64,000 nucleotides of DNA from Pantoea sp. AS-PWVM4 (GTDB lineage Bacteria > Pseudomonadota > Gammaproteobacteria > Enterobacterales > Enterobacteriaceae). The position numbers were made by a program, and so were the translations under genes. Below, piece by piece: positions 53,401 through 60,623 of this stretch. The stretch's first letter is position 1. Each line of letters opens with the position of its first letter. The DNA lies in assembly GCF_000468095.1 (NCBI RefSeq), contig NZ_ASZC01000003.1:1-64000 (forward strand). Reading direction: 5' to 3'. The notes beneath the pieces were generated by a model. It was not told the origin of the DNA, did no database searches, and saw only the letters and a list, made by a program, of their open reading frames with translations.

Positions 53401-54973
53401 ATATCGCCACCAGTATGATGCACTGGGCAACCTGAGCGCTTCTGTGTACCCCGACGGACGTGAGATGCAGTACCTGCGCTACGGTACCGGCCATCTGTTG
53501 GAGATGCAGTTAACGTTAGGTGGGCGTACGCATGCGCTGGCGGGCTATCAGCGTGACCGTCTGCATCGCGAAACGCATCGCACCCAGGGTGAACTGGAAC
53601 TGGAGACGCAGTACGACATTGCCGGGCGCATTACCCAGCGTCGCAGCGTGGATAATTTGCGCCAGCGGCTGGTGTCGGAACGGCGTTACCAGTGGGATCG
53701 CGCTGACCAAATCATTCGCCAGATTGTCACCGATGGCGCACCTCCCAGCCCGGCAGAAAAATATAGCCAGTCATTATGGGGCTATGATGCCGCAGGCAGA
53801 ATGACGCGCAGCATTCAGCCGGGCGGCGAGGAACGTTTCTGGTATGACGCGGCGGATAACCGCACCAGCGAAGATCTGCATCCGGTGTGGGATAACCTGT
53901 TGAAGCGCCTGGAGGGCATTCGCTGGGAGTACGATGGTTTTGGTCGTATGACTGAGCGACATGATAGCCAGCGCGGCATTGTGCAGCATTTTAGTTACGA
54001 CGATGAACACCGTATTCGCGAGGTGTTGATTGAGGGGGATGCCGAATATACCCGCGCGAAGTATCAGTACGATGCGCTGGGCCGTCGCATCGGCAAGCAG
54101 GTGTGGCGGCGCAATGCGGTGCAGCCGGAATGCACGCATTACGCGTGGTCCGGCATGCAGATGGTGGGTGAGCACAACGACAGCAAACCCGAGGCCGCGG
54201 TGCAGTATGTCTATGCGGAAAACAGCTACGAACCGATAGCGCGCGTCGACAGTTATCAGCAGCACGCTGAGGTTTACTGGTATCACACCGAGATCAATGG
54301 GTTGCCAGACCGCGTGACAAATAATTGCGGTGACACTGTCTGGCAGGGTGTGTTTTCCGCCTGGGGACGCACCACACGGGAACGCACCGGCATTGACTGG
54401 GATGTGCCGCAGAACTTGCGCTTTCAGGGGCAGTACCTTGACCGCGAAACCGGTCTGCACTATAACACTTTCCGGTACTATGACCCGTGCGGCGGGCGTT
54501 ACACCCAGTTGGACCCGATAGGGTTGATGGGTGGGGTGAACCTTTACGCTTATGCGCCGAATGCCTTAACTTGGCTCGATCCTCTTGGACTATACAATGG
54601 CGAGGGTGAACGTGGTCTAGGGAAGTATCATGTATTCCATGAGCATACATTAGATTCCAGTGAATATACGATGACGGATAAAGAGCACTTTAGCCGTGCC
54701 AATGAATCGGTTTACAATCGTTTGCAGACTGACGACGAATTTAAACGAGAGTTGCAAACAAAATACCCTGGCGTCGTTGAGCATGTGCAGCCTATGAAAA
54801 ATGGTAATTTCAGAGGGTCTTCACCTAAAGGTATGACTTGGCACCACGGCGATACTCCTGGCTCATTGCAACTCGCTGATTTTAACGATCACAAAAGTTA
54901 TCACAAAATTTATCATCCTGATGGTACTGGTGGACGTAACAAATGGGGTGGCGGAACAGCTTGCCGAAAATAG
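50483..54973 (+). CDS. rhs: PAAR-Rhs T6SS effector with WHH-type nuclease tip
   Basis: 1496 aa. The prePAAR motif AARIGDPLVH (6-15, consensus AARxxDxxxH) is followed by hydrophobic helices (~22-65). The PAAR domain (~190-260) carries CTKGHMVTSSNFIAQGSKKV and RVRIGGDTITVRDI. YD repeats fill ~320-1330. The Rhs core ends in YTQLDPIGLMGGVNLYAYAP and LDPLGL (1365-1370), where such proteins cleave themselves. The variable tip (~1371-1496) carries TWHHGDTPGSLQLADFNDHK with W1453-H1454-H1455 and further histidines, matching HNH/Endo VII-superfamily WHH nucleases. The tip is AT-richer than the core, as expected for swapped toxin modules. Delivery would follow VgrG, and DNA is the likely target. The small gene downstream is the probable immunity. 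Confidence 0.92.
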   Translation: MTDYLAARIGDPLVHSSALADFVGGLVEGAIVAGIVIAAGTGVGALLGGVAIATLMFSGGLETIGNSAASLVDSLIDPGPPDAFIVSGSGNVHIKGKLAARAAGSVSRDYLNAPAAADNGIDWAAVGMLALTGVAAAMKTALNPGAALMAVAERASHLSLDDVKDWGKNVWTSLMQPVVESASPYATPLPLDTVACTKGHMVTSSNFIAQGSKKVLINNQPAARNGHKSTCEAEIKLSENPRVRIGGDTITVRDIHSGKNIWAYMAGNLIGGALVGILPELYRFGFSRLILRDLAKETICPIFGNIGMEAAVQTLHPVNIATGAKILAREEDLDFVLPDRMPLYWQRIYHSRNLATGMLGTGWMLPFEVRLWRLPDNQLIYQDMTGRELGMGEVNPGDVIDFQQEGLKLFCSPNGAMVMQTSEGEHQLFEPDPTRPGEWRIHRLYDRHENVQHFSWNDEGKLVRISSDNDALDVELEYGTHSGRLSAVYQIAAGARHLLVTYGYNDQGQLTTVTDADAIVTRRYGWDQASDMMAWHSYATGLTIRYQWRPAHNSRHWRVHAYQVCDERDEVLESWRIETDEQQRFARVSNDEGVSSEHHWDALSRITAWTDPHGGDWSFDWAANSEQLLVMTQPGGALWEYAWDERGNMTMERDPLDRTRITTWHPLYALPLKEVLPDGALWQYDYNLAGDVVALTDPAGGVTRFEWNEQGDLTRRIDALENSHQFWWDMCGQLIREEDCSGYQSQRQYDACGKLISTTDALGNTDRYQWSAAGRLQTYVRADGRETLFKYNQAGLLCGQNIDGMLERRVTLNARGQVIEAVDPAGQVTRYDFNRAGRLVTLTNGNRQQWHFDYTPAGLLTQQQDYAGRKTEYQYNGMQQVETLIRHPVRDSQLAPTVVNYEYDVLGRMAARETPQHRTEYRYHALSTEIHRFSYDAWRQAIINECEPTGAEVMVFQRDPLGRLVSEQNHSGEYRHQYDALGNLSASVYPDGREMQYLRYGTGHLLEMQLTLGGRTHALAGYQRDRLHRETHRTQGELELETQYDIAGRITQRRSVDNLRQRLVSERRYQWDRADQIIRQIVTDGAPPSPAEKYSQSLWGYDAAGRMTRSIQPGGEERFWYDAADNRTSEDLHPVWDNLLKRLEGIRWEYDGFGRMTERHDSQRGIVQHFSYDDEHRIREVLIEGDAEYTRAKYQYDALGRRIGKQVWRRNAVQPECTHYAWSGMQMVGEHNDSKPEAAVQYVYAENSYEPIARVDSYQQHAEVYWYHTEINGLPDRVTNNCGDTVWQGVFSAWGRTTRERTGIDWDVPQNLRFQGQYLDRETGLHYNTFRYYDPCGGRYTQLDPIGLMGGVNLYAYAPNALTWLDPLGLYNGEGERGLGKYHVFHEHTLDSSEYTMTDKEHFSRANESVYNRLQTDDEFKRELQTKYPGVVEHVQPMKNGNFRGSSPKGMTWHHGDTPGSLQLADFNDHKSYHKIYHPDGTGGRNKWGGGTACRK

Positions 54974-54984
54974 AGAGGTTCTAA

Positions 54985-55290
54985 ATGATTATTATTTCTG
55001 GTTTTGATGATTTATTGAGTAAATATAAACAATTGCCTGATGTGGGTTGGTTATATGTTGAGGGGGATTTTGACTTAGAGTCAAAAGATGATGTGCTGAA
55101 TGGGAAGTTTTACATAGCTGAAAATGAAGATGAAGAGATGGATTTTGAAGAAAATTATGGGACTTTTTTAGAGGCACCTATTTTTAAAGCTATAGTGGAA
55201 AATAAGTTAGAACATCATCCAAAATCAAACAAGGACGATTTATTTGATGCAACTATATATTATCTCGAAAATGATGATTTCCTAGATTAG
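54985..55290 (+). CDS. Probable immunity protein for the Rhs nuclease tip
   Basis: 101 aa, strongly acidic (AENEDEEMDFEENYG, then YYLENDDFLD), with no signal peptide, which suits neutralising a cytosolic nuclease. It starts 12 bp after rhs with AGAGAGG upstream. Like the toxin tip, it is AT-rich. I do not recognise a family. Function is inferred from position, charge and composition. Confidence 0.7.
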   Translation: MIIISGFDDLLSKYKQLPDVGWLYVEGDFDLESKDDVLNGKFYIAENEDEEMDFEENYGTFLEAPIFKAIVENKLEHHPKSNKDDLFDATIYYLENDDFLD

Positions 55291-55297
55291 TTATTCA

Positions 55298-55337
55298 GGC
55301 CGGAAGTGAGTTGAAAAAATCCCTCCGGTCTTATTTT
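55298..55337 (+). terminator. Possible terminator at the end of the T6SS locus
   Basis: GGCCGGA (55298-55304) pairs with TCCGGTC (55324-55330), one G-T pair, with a long 19-base loop, followed by TTATTTT. It is imperfect but well placed after the immunity gene. Confidence 0.4.
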
Positions 55338-55494
55338 ACTGCCAGCTGCACCCCATTCCTTTTTCCCAACCTCACTTCCAACCTCCCTGCAACTCTTCCT
55401 TTATTACACCAAATTTCCGGAATCGTCCTTCCAGCACAACAAACCCTTCATTGCCTCACATCAATCTTTGCGCATAACCTCATCAATAGGCTTA

Positions 55495-55519
55495 AACCTA
55501 TATAAATTACAACCTATAT
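55495..55519. promoter_or_regulatory. Direct repeats in the promoter of the toxin-antitoxin remnant
   Basis: AACCTATAT occurs twice in the same orientation (55495-55503 and 55511-55519), just upstream of the AAGGAGG ribosome-binding site. The first also forms an inverted pair with AATAGG upstream, and TATA-like -10 sequence overlaps. Repeated boxes over the promoter fit autorepression by the HTH antitoxin. Confidence 0.4.
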
Positions 55520-55533
55520 TACAAGGAGGTTTT

Positions 55534-55671
55534 GTGTGGCATGTTGAGACGACATCGTGGTTTGACATCTGGTTTAGTGGATTAGACGACCACGATCGTG
55601 CGCGCGTGTTGGCTGCCTTGATGGTGCTGCGTGCCCGAGGCCCACATCTGCCGCTGACAAAGAAGGAGTAA
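55534..55671 (+). pseudogene. HigB/RelE-type toxin with internal deletion
   Basis: A 45-codon frame from GTG 55534, after a perfect AAGGAGG. The N-terminus (VWHVETTSWFDIWFSGLDDH, then DRARVLAALMVLRARGPHL) matches phage-derived Gp49/HigB toxins of ~110 aa. It then jumps to LTKKE and stop, the kind of ending these toxins have at their true C-terminus. About 60 central codons, including the catalytic region, appear to be missing with the frame kept. The product is predicted inactive. Confidence 0.7.
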
Positions 55672-55674
55672 TGT

Positions 55675-55977
55675 ATGGGTCGTACGCTGGAACAATTACT
55701 GGCTGATGAAAAACCCTCAGTCGTAGCCAAGGCGGAAAAGATGGCCACCGGGACGCTACTGAATATCCATCTCGCAGAACTGCGTGAGAAGGTGGATAAA
55801 ACTCAGGTGGAGATGGCGACTTCTCTTGGCGTGAAGCAGCCGACCGTAGCCGAAATGGAAAAACCGGGACGTGATGTCAAGCTGTCCACATTGAAACGTT
55901 ATGTTGAAGCCGCAGGTGGCAAGCTGCGTGTTGATGTTGAGTTGCCGGACGGTTCTCATTACGGTTTTATGCTGTGA
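55675..55977 (+). CDS. HigA-type antitoxin, XRE-family HTH protein
   Basis: 100 aa. An N-terminal helical region (GRTLEQLLADEKPSVVAKAE) is followed by an XRE helix-turn-helix (~33-88) with LREKVDKTQVEMATSLGVKQ and TVAEMEKPGRDVKLSTLKRY. Upstream-toxin/downstream-antitoxin order is typical of HigBA. It starts 3 bp after the truncated toxin. It probably represses its own promoter. With the toxin inactivated it is a solitary antitoxin or regulator. Confidence 0.85.
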   Translation: MGRTLEQLLADEKPSVVAKAEKMATGTLLNIHLAELREKVDKTQVEMATSLGVKQPTVAEMEKPGRDVKLSTLKRYVEAAGGKLRVDVELPDGSHYGFML

Positions 55978-55996
55978 CATCGCACACAAACTGACA

Positions 55997-56084
55997 GGCG
56001 TGATAAATCACGCCGCTACCAAGCCTGCGGTATTCAGCTACGCAGTGCCAAAGCGCGCATCCGTAGCGGCGCGATTTATCGCGC
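55997..56084. repeat. Two copies of the dispersed palindromic element
   Basis: A variant GGCGTGATAAATCACGCC (with compensating change in both arms) at 55997-56019 faces GTAGCGGCGCGATTTATCGC at 56063-56084. The paired substitution keeps the stem intact, which suggests that base pairing is selected. Confidence 0.7.
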
Positions 56085-56114
56085 ATTCTGGTTGTGAACA
56101 TTTACCAGAAAGCA

Positions 56115-56148
56115 AAAAGCCCGCTCAGGTTTCCCTGAGCGGGCTTTT
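56115..56148. terminator. Strong bidirectional terminator beside the second tRNA-Asn
   Basis: A perfect 15-bp stem: the left arm 56115-56129 ends GCCCGCTCAGG, the right arm 56134-56148 begins CCTGAGCGGGC, with a four-base loop. A runs on the left and T runs on the right serve both directions. It ends tRNA-Asn on the minus strand. Confidence 0.85.
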
Positions 56149-56155
56149 CTAAATA

Positions 56156-56231
56156 TGGCTCCTCTGACTGGACTCGAACCAGTGACATACGGATTAACAG
56201 TCCGCCGTTCTACCGACTGAACTACAGAGGA
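56156..56231 (-). tRNA. tRNA-Asn (GTT anticodon), second copy
   Basis: 76 nt, identical to the copy at 14574-14649 in every base, in the same orientation, 41.6 kb apart. It has the GTT anticodon in GCGGACTGTTAATCCG and an encoded CCA. The base after CCA differs (T instead of A), so the 17-bp island att core is one base short here. Confidence 0.96.
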
Positions 56232-56249
56232 ATCGTTGGAACGAGGCGC

Positions 56250-56278
56250 ATATTAGCGATGCCGATCCCCGTTGTCAA
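56250..56278 (-). promoter_or_regulatory. Sigma-70 promoter of tRNA-Asn (second copy)
   Basis: Minus strand: -35 TTGACA (plus 56273-56278), 17-bp spacer, -10 TAATAT (plus 56250-56255), then the discriminator GCGCCTCG. It is near-consensus and resembles the first copy's promoter. Confidence 0.85.
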
Positions 56279-56738
56279 AGCCCTCCTGCACACTTTTGGT
56301 TTAAGTGCGCGGAAAAGCAGCGGATTGCTGTTTTTCTGCCTTGAATGATCACAATTCAAACTGCCAGCAAGATCTCACTTTAAACGCAATTCCTCGCAGA
56401 TGTTAGATGCGTGTCAAAGTTTTGTTATTTGCCGATTTTAAAACAATCGTTTCAGTGCTTTTATGATGAAAATTTCAAATGGCATCGAGATGGAATAAAT
56501 GAACTGCTTATCATCACTGGCGGAACAACTTTTACAACCCGAAACGCTGTTTTGAAAATAACTTGTTGATAAGGAACAAGTTACAAAAAGGAGTTGTTGC
56601 AAACCGATAACGTTAAACCAGAAGCCTTACCTCTACAACCAGATAAAAAACGCCAGTGACGTTGAGTGAATGTAAAAGAATTTTTTCATTCGAGGTATCA
56701 GCCAACCTGTGCATGTTAACGATAAAGAAGGGTTACCT
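56279..56738. other. Leader region of the sugar ABC importer
   Basis: About 460 bp without a gene. It holds a palindrome at 56559-56583 and a possible LacI/GalR-type core, CGATAACGTTAAAC, near 56608. No sigma-70 promoter can be placed with confidence. Confidence 0.4.
56559..56583. promoter_or_regulatory. Operator-like palindrome upstream of the sugar importer
   Basis: TAACTTGTT (56559-56567) and AACAAGTTA (56575-56583) are perfect 9-bp inverted repeats with a 7-bp spacer, 156 bp before the binding-protein gene. The size and symmetry fit a repressor operator. No regulator gene is adjacent. Confidence 0.45.
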
Positions 56739-57662
56739 ATGAACATTAAAAAAGCGTTAGTGACTTCCCTGTTAGTTTGCATGTTACCTGCCGCTGCAAT
56801 GGCAAAAGATCTCCAGGTTGGTGTTTCTATGGCGTTGTTTGATGACAACTTTCTGACCATTCTGCGTACCTCAATGCAAAAAGAGATGCAAAAAGACAAC
56901 ATCAAAGGGCAGGTGGAAGACGCTAAGGGCGATGTTGCACAGCAGCTGCAACAGGTGCAGAACTTTATCGGGCAGGGCGTGGACGCCATCATTGTTAACC
57001 CAGTTGACACCAATGCGGTAAAACCAGTGATTGATGCAGCAAGCAAAGCCGGTATCCCGCTGGTCTTTGTTAACCGTAAACCGGCGGGCGAACTCACCGA
57101 CAAAATGGCGTTTGTAGGTTCCGATTCTGAACTGGCGGGTCGTTTGCAGATGGAAGCGCTGGCTAAAGCAATGGGTGGTAAAGGTAACGTCGCCATCCTG
57201 TTGGGTGACCTTGCGAACGAATCAACCCGTGAGCGTACCAAAGGCGTTGAAGCGGTGGTGGCAAAATATCCGAACATCAAAGTGGTACAGAAGCAAACTG
57301 CAAAATTCACCCGCAACGATGCGGTGGATGTGGTGAGTAACTGGTTGACTGCGGGGGATGATATCCAGGCTATTGCCTCCAACAACGACGAAATGGCGAT
57401 CGGTGCTTTACAGGCTCTGGGCAAAAACCCGAACCACATTTTGGTTGCTGGTGTAGATGGTACGCCTGATGCGTTGCAGATGATCAAAAACGGCAAAATG
57501 GTTGCCAGTGTGTTCCAGGACGCCAAAGGCCAGGGTGAAGGTGCAGTGCAAACCGCTATCAAACTGGTCAACGGTGAAAAGGTACAGAAGATCGTCGACA
57601 TCCCGTTCCAGCTGATCACCAAAGACAACTACACCAAATTCGCCAGCATGAACCAGAAATAA
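56739..57662 (+). CDS. Sugar ABC transporter periplasmic binding protein (RbsB-like)
   Basis: 307 aa from ATG 56739. The signal peptide NIKKALVTSLLVCMLPAAAM ends before KDLQVGVS. The type I periplasmic fold shows GVDAIIVNPVDTNAVKPVID, PLVFVNRKPAG and HILVAGVDGTPDALQMIKNG, the pattern of ribose/galactose/inositol-binding proteins (Peripla_BP_4). It delivers sugar or polyol to the ATPase-permease pair encoded downstream. The substrate cannot be read directly; myo-inositol or ribose types are the closest by feel. Confidence 0.87.
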   Translation: MNIKKALVTSLLVCMLPAAAMAKDLQVGVSMALFDDNFLTILRTSMQKEMQKDNIKGQVEDAKGDVAQQLQQVQNFIGQGVDAIIVNPVDTNAVKPVIDAASKAGIPLVFVNRKPAGELTDKMAFVGSDSELAGRLQMEALAKAMGGKGNVAILLGDLANESTRERTKGVEAVVAKYPNIKVVQKQTAKFTRNDAVDVVSNWLTAGDDIQAIASNNDEMAIGALQALGKNPNHILVAGVDGTPDALQMIKNGKMVASVFQDAKGQGEGAVQTAIKLVNGEKVQKIVDIPFQLITKDNYTKFASMNQK

Positions 57663-57695
57663 ACCGAACCCGACAAAGCCGTACGGAGGTGATGT

Positions 57696-59180
57696 ATGAC
57701 CGCTTTTGCGCTTGAAGCCGAAGGCATCAGCAAGTTCTTCCCTGGAGTGAAGGCACTCGATAATGTCTCACTGCGAGTGAAACCGGGGTCGGTACATGCC
57801 CTGATGGGCGAAAATGGCGCGGGCAAATCCACTTTAATGAAATGCCTTATCGGGATGTATCGTCCCGATAAGGGCACCATCCGCATTAAAGGGGAGCCAG
57901 TGCAGTTTCAGGACACGATGGACGCGCTGCGTTCCGGGATTTCCATGATCCACCAGGAACTGAATCTGGTGCCTCATATGACCGTGGCCGAAAACATCTG
58001 GTTGGGTCGCGAACCGATGAAATACGGCTTTGTCGATCACGCGTTGCTTAACCGGCAGACGCAAGAACTGCTGAACAAACTGAATATCCGTCTCAAAGCC
58101 GAGCGCATGGTCGGTGAACTGAGCATCGCAGCGCAGCAGATGGTGGAGATCGCCAAAGCGGTGTCGTGGAACTCAGACATCGTCATTATGGACGAGCCAA
58201 CCTCGGCACTGACAGAAACCGAAGTCTCGCATCTGTTCACCATTATTCGTGACCTGCGTGAGCAGGGCAAAGCCATCATCTATATCAGCCACAAAATGGA
58301 TGAGATCTTCTCCATTACTGACGAAATCAGCATCTTCCGTGACGGTGCCTGGGTGGGCAGCAACAGCACCACGCAGTTTACCCGTCAGTCGCTGATTACA
58401 CAGATGGTAGGCCGTGAACTCACCCAGTTGTTCCCGAAATTCAATAACGCCATCGGTGAAGAAGTGTTGACGGTACGTAACCTCAACAGCAAAGGTCGCT
58501 TTCAGGATGTCAATTTTACCCTGCGTAAAGGCGAAATCCTCGGCGTTGCCGGGCTGGTGGGGGCCGGACGCAGTGAAGTGATGGAAAGCCTGTTTGGTAT
58601 GGAGAGTTTCGACAGCGGCGAAGTGCTGATTGATGGCGTCCCGGTGAAGATCGACTCACCGTCCACTGCAATTGAAAAAGGCATGGCGTTCCTGACGGAA
58701 GACCGTAAAAAGTCCGGGTTGTTCCTGGTGTTGTCGGTGCTGGAGAACATGAGCATCGTCAACATGCCGGATTACATCGGAAAAAGCGGCTTCGTCAGTC
58801 ATATGAAAATGGCGCAGGACTGCATGGAGCAGATCCGTAAGCTGAACATTAAAACGCCGACTATGGACCAAATTATCAATAACCTCAGCGGGGGGAATCA
58901 ACAGAAGGTGCTGATTGCCCGCTGGCTGCTGGCGCAGCCGAAGATCCTGATCCTTGACGAACCTACGCGTGGTATCGACGTAGGCGCCAAAGCAGAGATC
59001 TATCGTCTGATCAGTGAACTGGCTAACCGTGGCGTCGCCATCATTATGGTGTCGTCAGAATTGCCGGAAATCCTCGGCATGAGTGACCGCGTGATGGTGA
59101 TGCACGCAGGACGTATAACCGGCATCCTCAATAAAGAAGAGGCCGACCAGGAAACCATTTTGTCGCTGGCATCCGAGTGA
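57696..59180 (+). CDS. Sugar ABC transporter ATP-binding protein (RbsA/MglA-like)
   Basis: 494 aa with two fused ABC cassettes, as usual for monosaccharide importers. The first half has Walker [19 protein letters not shown]. The second half has [19 protein letters not shown], signature [16 protein letters not shown] and Walker [21 protein letters not shown]. The degenerate Walker A of the second half (no GKST) is normal for this family. The start follows GGAGGT. It powers uptake through the permease directly downstream. Confidence 0.9.
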   Translation: MTAFALEAEGISKFFPGVKALDNVSLRVKPGSVHALMGENGAGKSTLMKCLIGMYRPDKGTIRIKGEPVQFQDTMDALRSGISMIHQELNLVPHMTVAENIWLGREPMKYGFVDHALLNRQTQELLNKLNIRLKAERMVGELSIAAQQMVEIAKAVSWNSDIVIMDEPTSALTETEVSHLFTIIRDLREQGKAIIYISHKMDEIFSITDEISIFRDGAWVGSNSTTQFTRQSLITQMVGRELTQLFPKFNNAIGEEVLTVRNLNSKGRFQDVNFTLRKGEILGVAGLVGAGRSEVMESLFGMESFDSGEVLIDGVPVKIDSPSTAIEKGMAFLTEDRKKSGLFLVLSVLENMSIVNMPDYIGKSGFVSHMKMAQDCMEQIRKLNIKTPTMDQIINNLSGGNQQKVLIARWLLAQPKILILDEPTRGIDVGAKAEIYRLISELANRGVAIIMVSSELPEILGMSDRVMVMHAGRITGILNKEEADQETILSLASE

Positions 59181-59194
59181 GGCGTGAGACAACC

Positions 59195-60226
59195 ATGAGC
59201 AACATGAAAGTGACGGCCTCCCAGGCCACCGAGCAGACTTCGTTTTTCGGCAACTTGCGTCATAAGCTGCCCAAAGACACCGGTATTTTTGTTGTTATGC
59301 TGGGCATTGCCCTGATTTTCGAAATTGCGGGTTGGTATGTGCGTGACCAATCCTTCCTGCTGAACACTAACCGTCTGGTCCTGATTGTATTGCAGGTGGC
59401 GATTATCGGTATCATCGCGGTAGGGGTGACTCAGGTCATCATCACCACCGGTATCGACCTCTCCTCAGGGTCGGTAATCGCCCTGACGGCGGTGGTGGCG
59501 GCCAGTCTGGCGCAAACCTCCGATAGCCTGTCGCCCATGTATCCTTCGCTGGTTAACCTGCCTGCTGCGATTCCGATTGTCGCGGGGATTGGGGTGGGGT
59601 TGGTGTGCGGTTTGGTCAACGGTGTATTGATTACCAAGACTGGCATTCCTCCCTTTATTGCTACGCTTGGGATGATGGTTTCCGCACGCGGTCTGGCGCA
59701 GTACTACACCCAGGGCAACCCAATCAGCTTCCTGTCAGATGGCTTTACCTCAATTGGCCAGGGTGCAATGCCGGTTATCATCTTCCTGGTGGTAGCGTTC
59801 CTGTTCCATATCGCGCTGAAACATACCCGCTACGGCAAATATGTCTACGCGATTGGCGGCAATATGACTTCCGCCAAAGTGTCAGGCATCAACGTGAATA
59901 AGTACCTGATCATCGTCTACACCATTGCCGGGGCACTTTCTGGCCTGGCCGGGGTGGTACTGGCGGCGCGCGTCAGCAGTGGGCAATCCAGTATGGGCTT
60001 GGCCTATGAACTGGATGCCATCGCTGCGGCGGTTATCGGTGGTAGCAGCCTGATGGGTGGCGTGGGGCGTATTACCGGCACCCTGATCGGTGCGGTGATC
60101 CTCGGTCTGATTAAAAGTGGCTTTACCTTCGTGGGTGTGGACGCTTACGTGCAAGACATTATTAAAGGGATCATCATCGTTGCAGCTGTTTCTATCGACA
60201 TGCATCGTAACCGTAAGAAACGCTAA
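59195..60226 (+). CDS. Sugar ABC transporter permease (RbsC-like)
   Basis: 343 aa from ATG 59195. There are about eight to ten membrane helices and the family motifs GVTQVIITTGIDLSSGSVIA, TKTGIPPFIATLGMMVSARG and AIGGNMTSAKVSGINV. It ends in a basic tail HRNRKKR. It is the membrane channel of the importer with the preceding two genes. A strong terminator at 60320-60366 ends the three-gene operon. Confidence 0.9.
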   Translation: MSNMKVTASQATEQTSFFGNLRHKLPKDTGIFVVMLGIALIFEIAGWYVRDQSFLLNTNRLVLIVLQVAIIGIIAVGVTQVIITTGIDLSSGSVIALTAVVAASLAQTSDSLSPMYPSLVNLPAAIPIVAGIGVGLVCGLVNGVLITKTGIPPFIATLGMMVSARGLAQYYTQGNPISFLSDGFTSIGQGAMPVIIFLVVAFLFHIALKHTRYGKYVYAIGGNMTSAKVSGINVNKYLIIVYTIAGALSGLAGVVLAARVSSGQSSMGLAYELDAIAAAVIGGSSLMGGVGRITGTLIGAVILGLIKSGFTFVGVDAYVQDIIKGIIIVAAVSIDMHRNRKKR

Positions 60227-60319
60227 TGACCTTCTGAGTCGATCAGGCTGCTGCCTTGCGCGGTAGCCTGAATGCCAACACCAGGAAATCCAGTCTCCAC
60301 GCGTAGTTGCGTGATATCC

Positions 60320-60366
60320 ATGACCCGACGTGCACCAATTGTGTACGTCGGGTCATCACTTTTTTG
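60320..60366 (+). terminator. Strong terminator of the sugar importer operon
   Basis: ATGACCCGACGT (60320-60331) pairs with ACGTCGGGTCAT (60345-60356). Four further inner pairs leave a CAATT loop, and CACTTTTTTG follows. Confidence 0.9.
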
Positions 60367-60386
60367 CACATCTGCCTCGCATTTTC

Positions 60387-60403
60387 TGCACTGTAATGGT
60401 GCA
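60387..60403. promoter_or_regulatory. NtrC-binding site upstream of nac
   Basis: TGCACTGTAATGGTGCA is a perfect-armed dyad of the NtrC (TGCAC-N7-GTGCA) enhancer type, centred about 145 bp upstream of the predicted -24/-12 promoter. This is the usual geometry for nac in enterobacteria. Confidence 0.85.
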
Positions 60404-60532
60404 TTCAGCGCAATCTTTCAACAATCCGTGCCATGCCCTGCGCTTATTAACCCTTATGGGGTAATCAGAAACGCTTATTTTCCGCGCCGTTAGGAAAAAT
60501 CTGGTAAAGCTTTTTTGTGAACTGATAAAACC

Positions 60533-60548
60533 TGGCCTGCATATTGCA
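60533..60548 (+). promoter_or_regulatory. Sigma-54 promoter of nac
   Basis: TGGCCTGCATATTGCA matches the RpoN consensus (TGGCAC-N5-TTGCA), with GG and GC at the required -24/-12 spacing. It lies 75 bp before the nac start codon. Confidence 0.88.
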
Positions 60549-60623
60549 ATCTTTATGACACAAGCCAGCAGGCTAAGAGCTCCAATTATAATTGGGCATT
60601 CGGGGATCCGTGACGGAGGCAAA

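Noticed and set aside
56633..57628. 331-codon minus-strand frame opposite the sugar-binding protein
   Set aside because: It is antisense to a signal-peptide-bearing binding protein in a clear operon.
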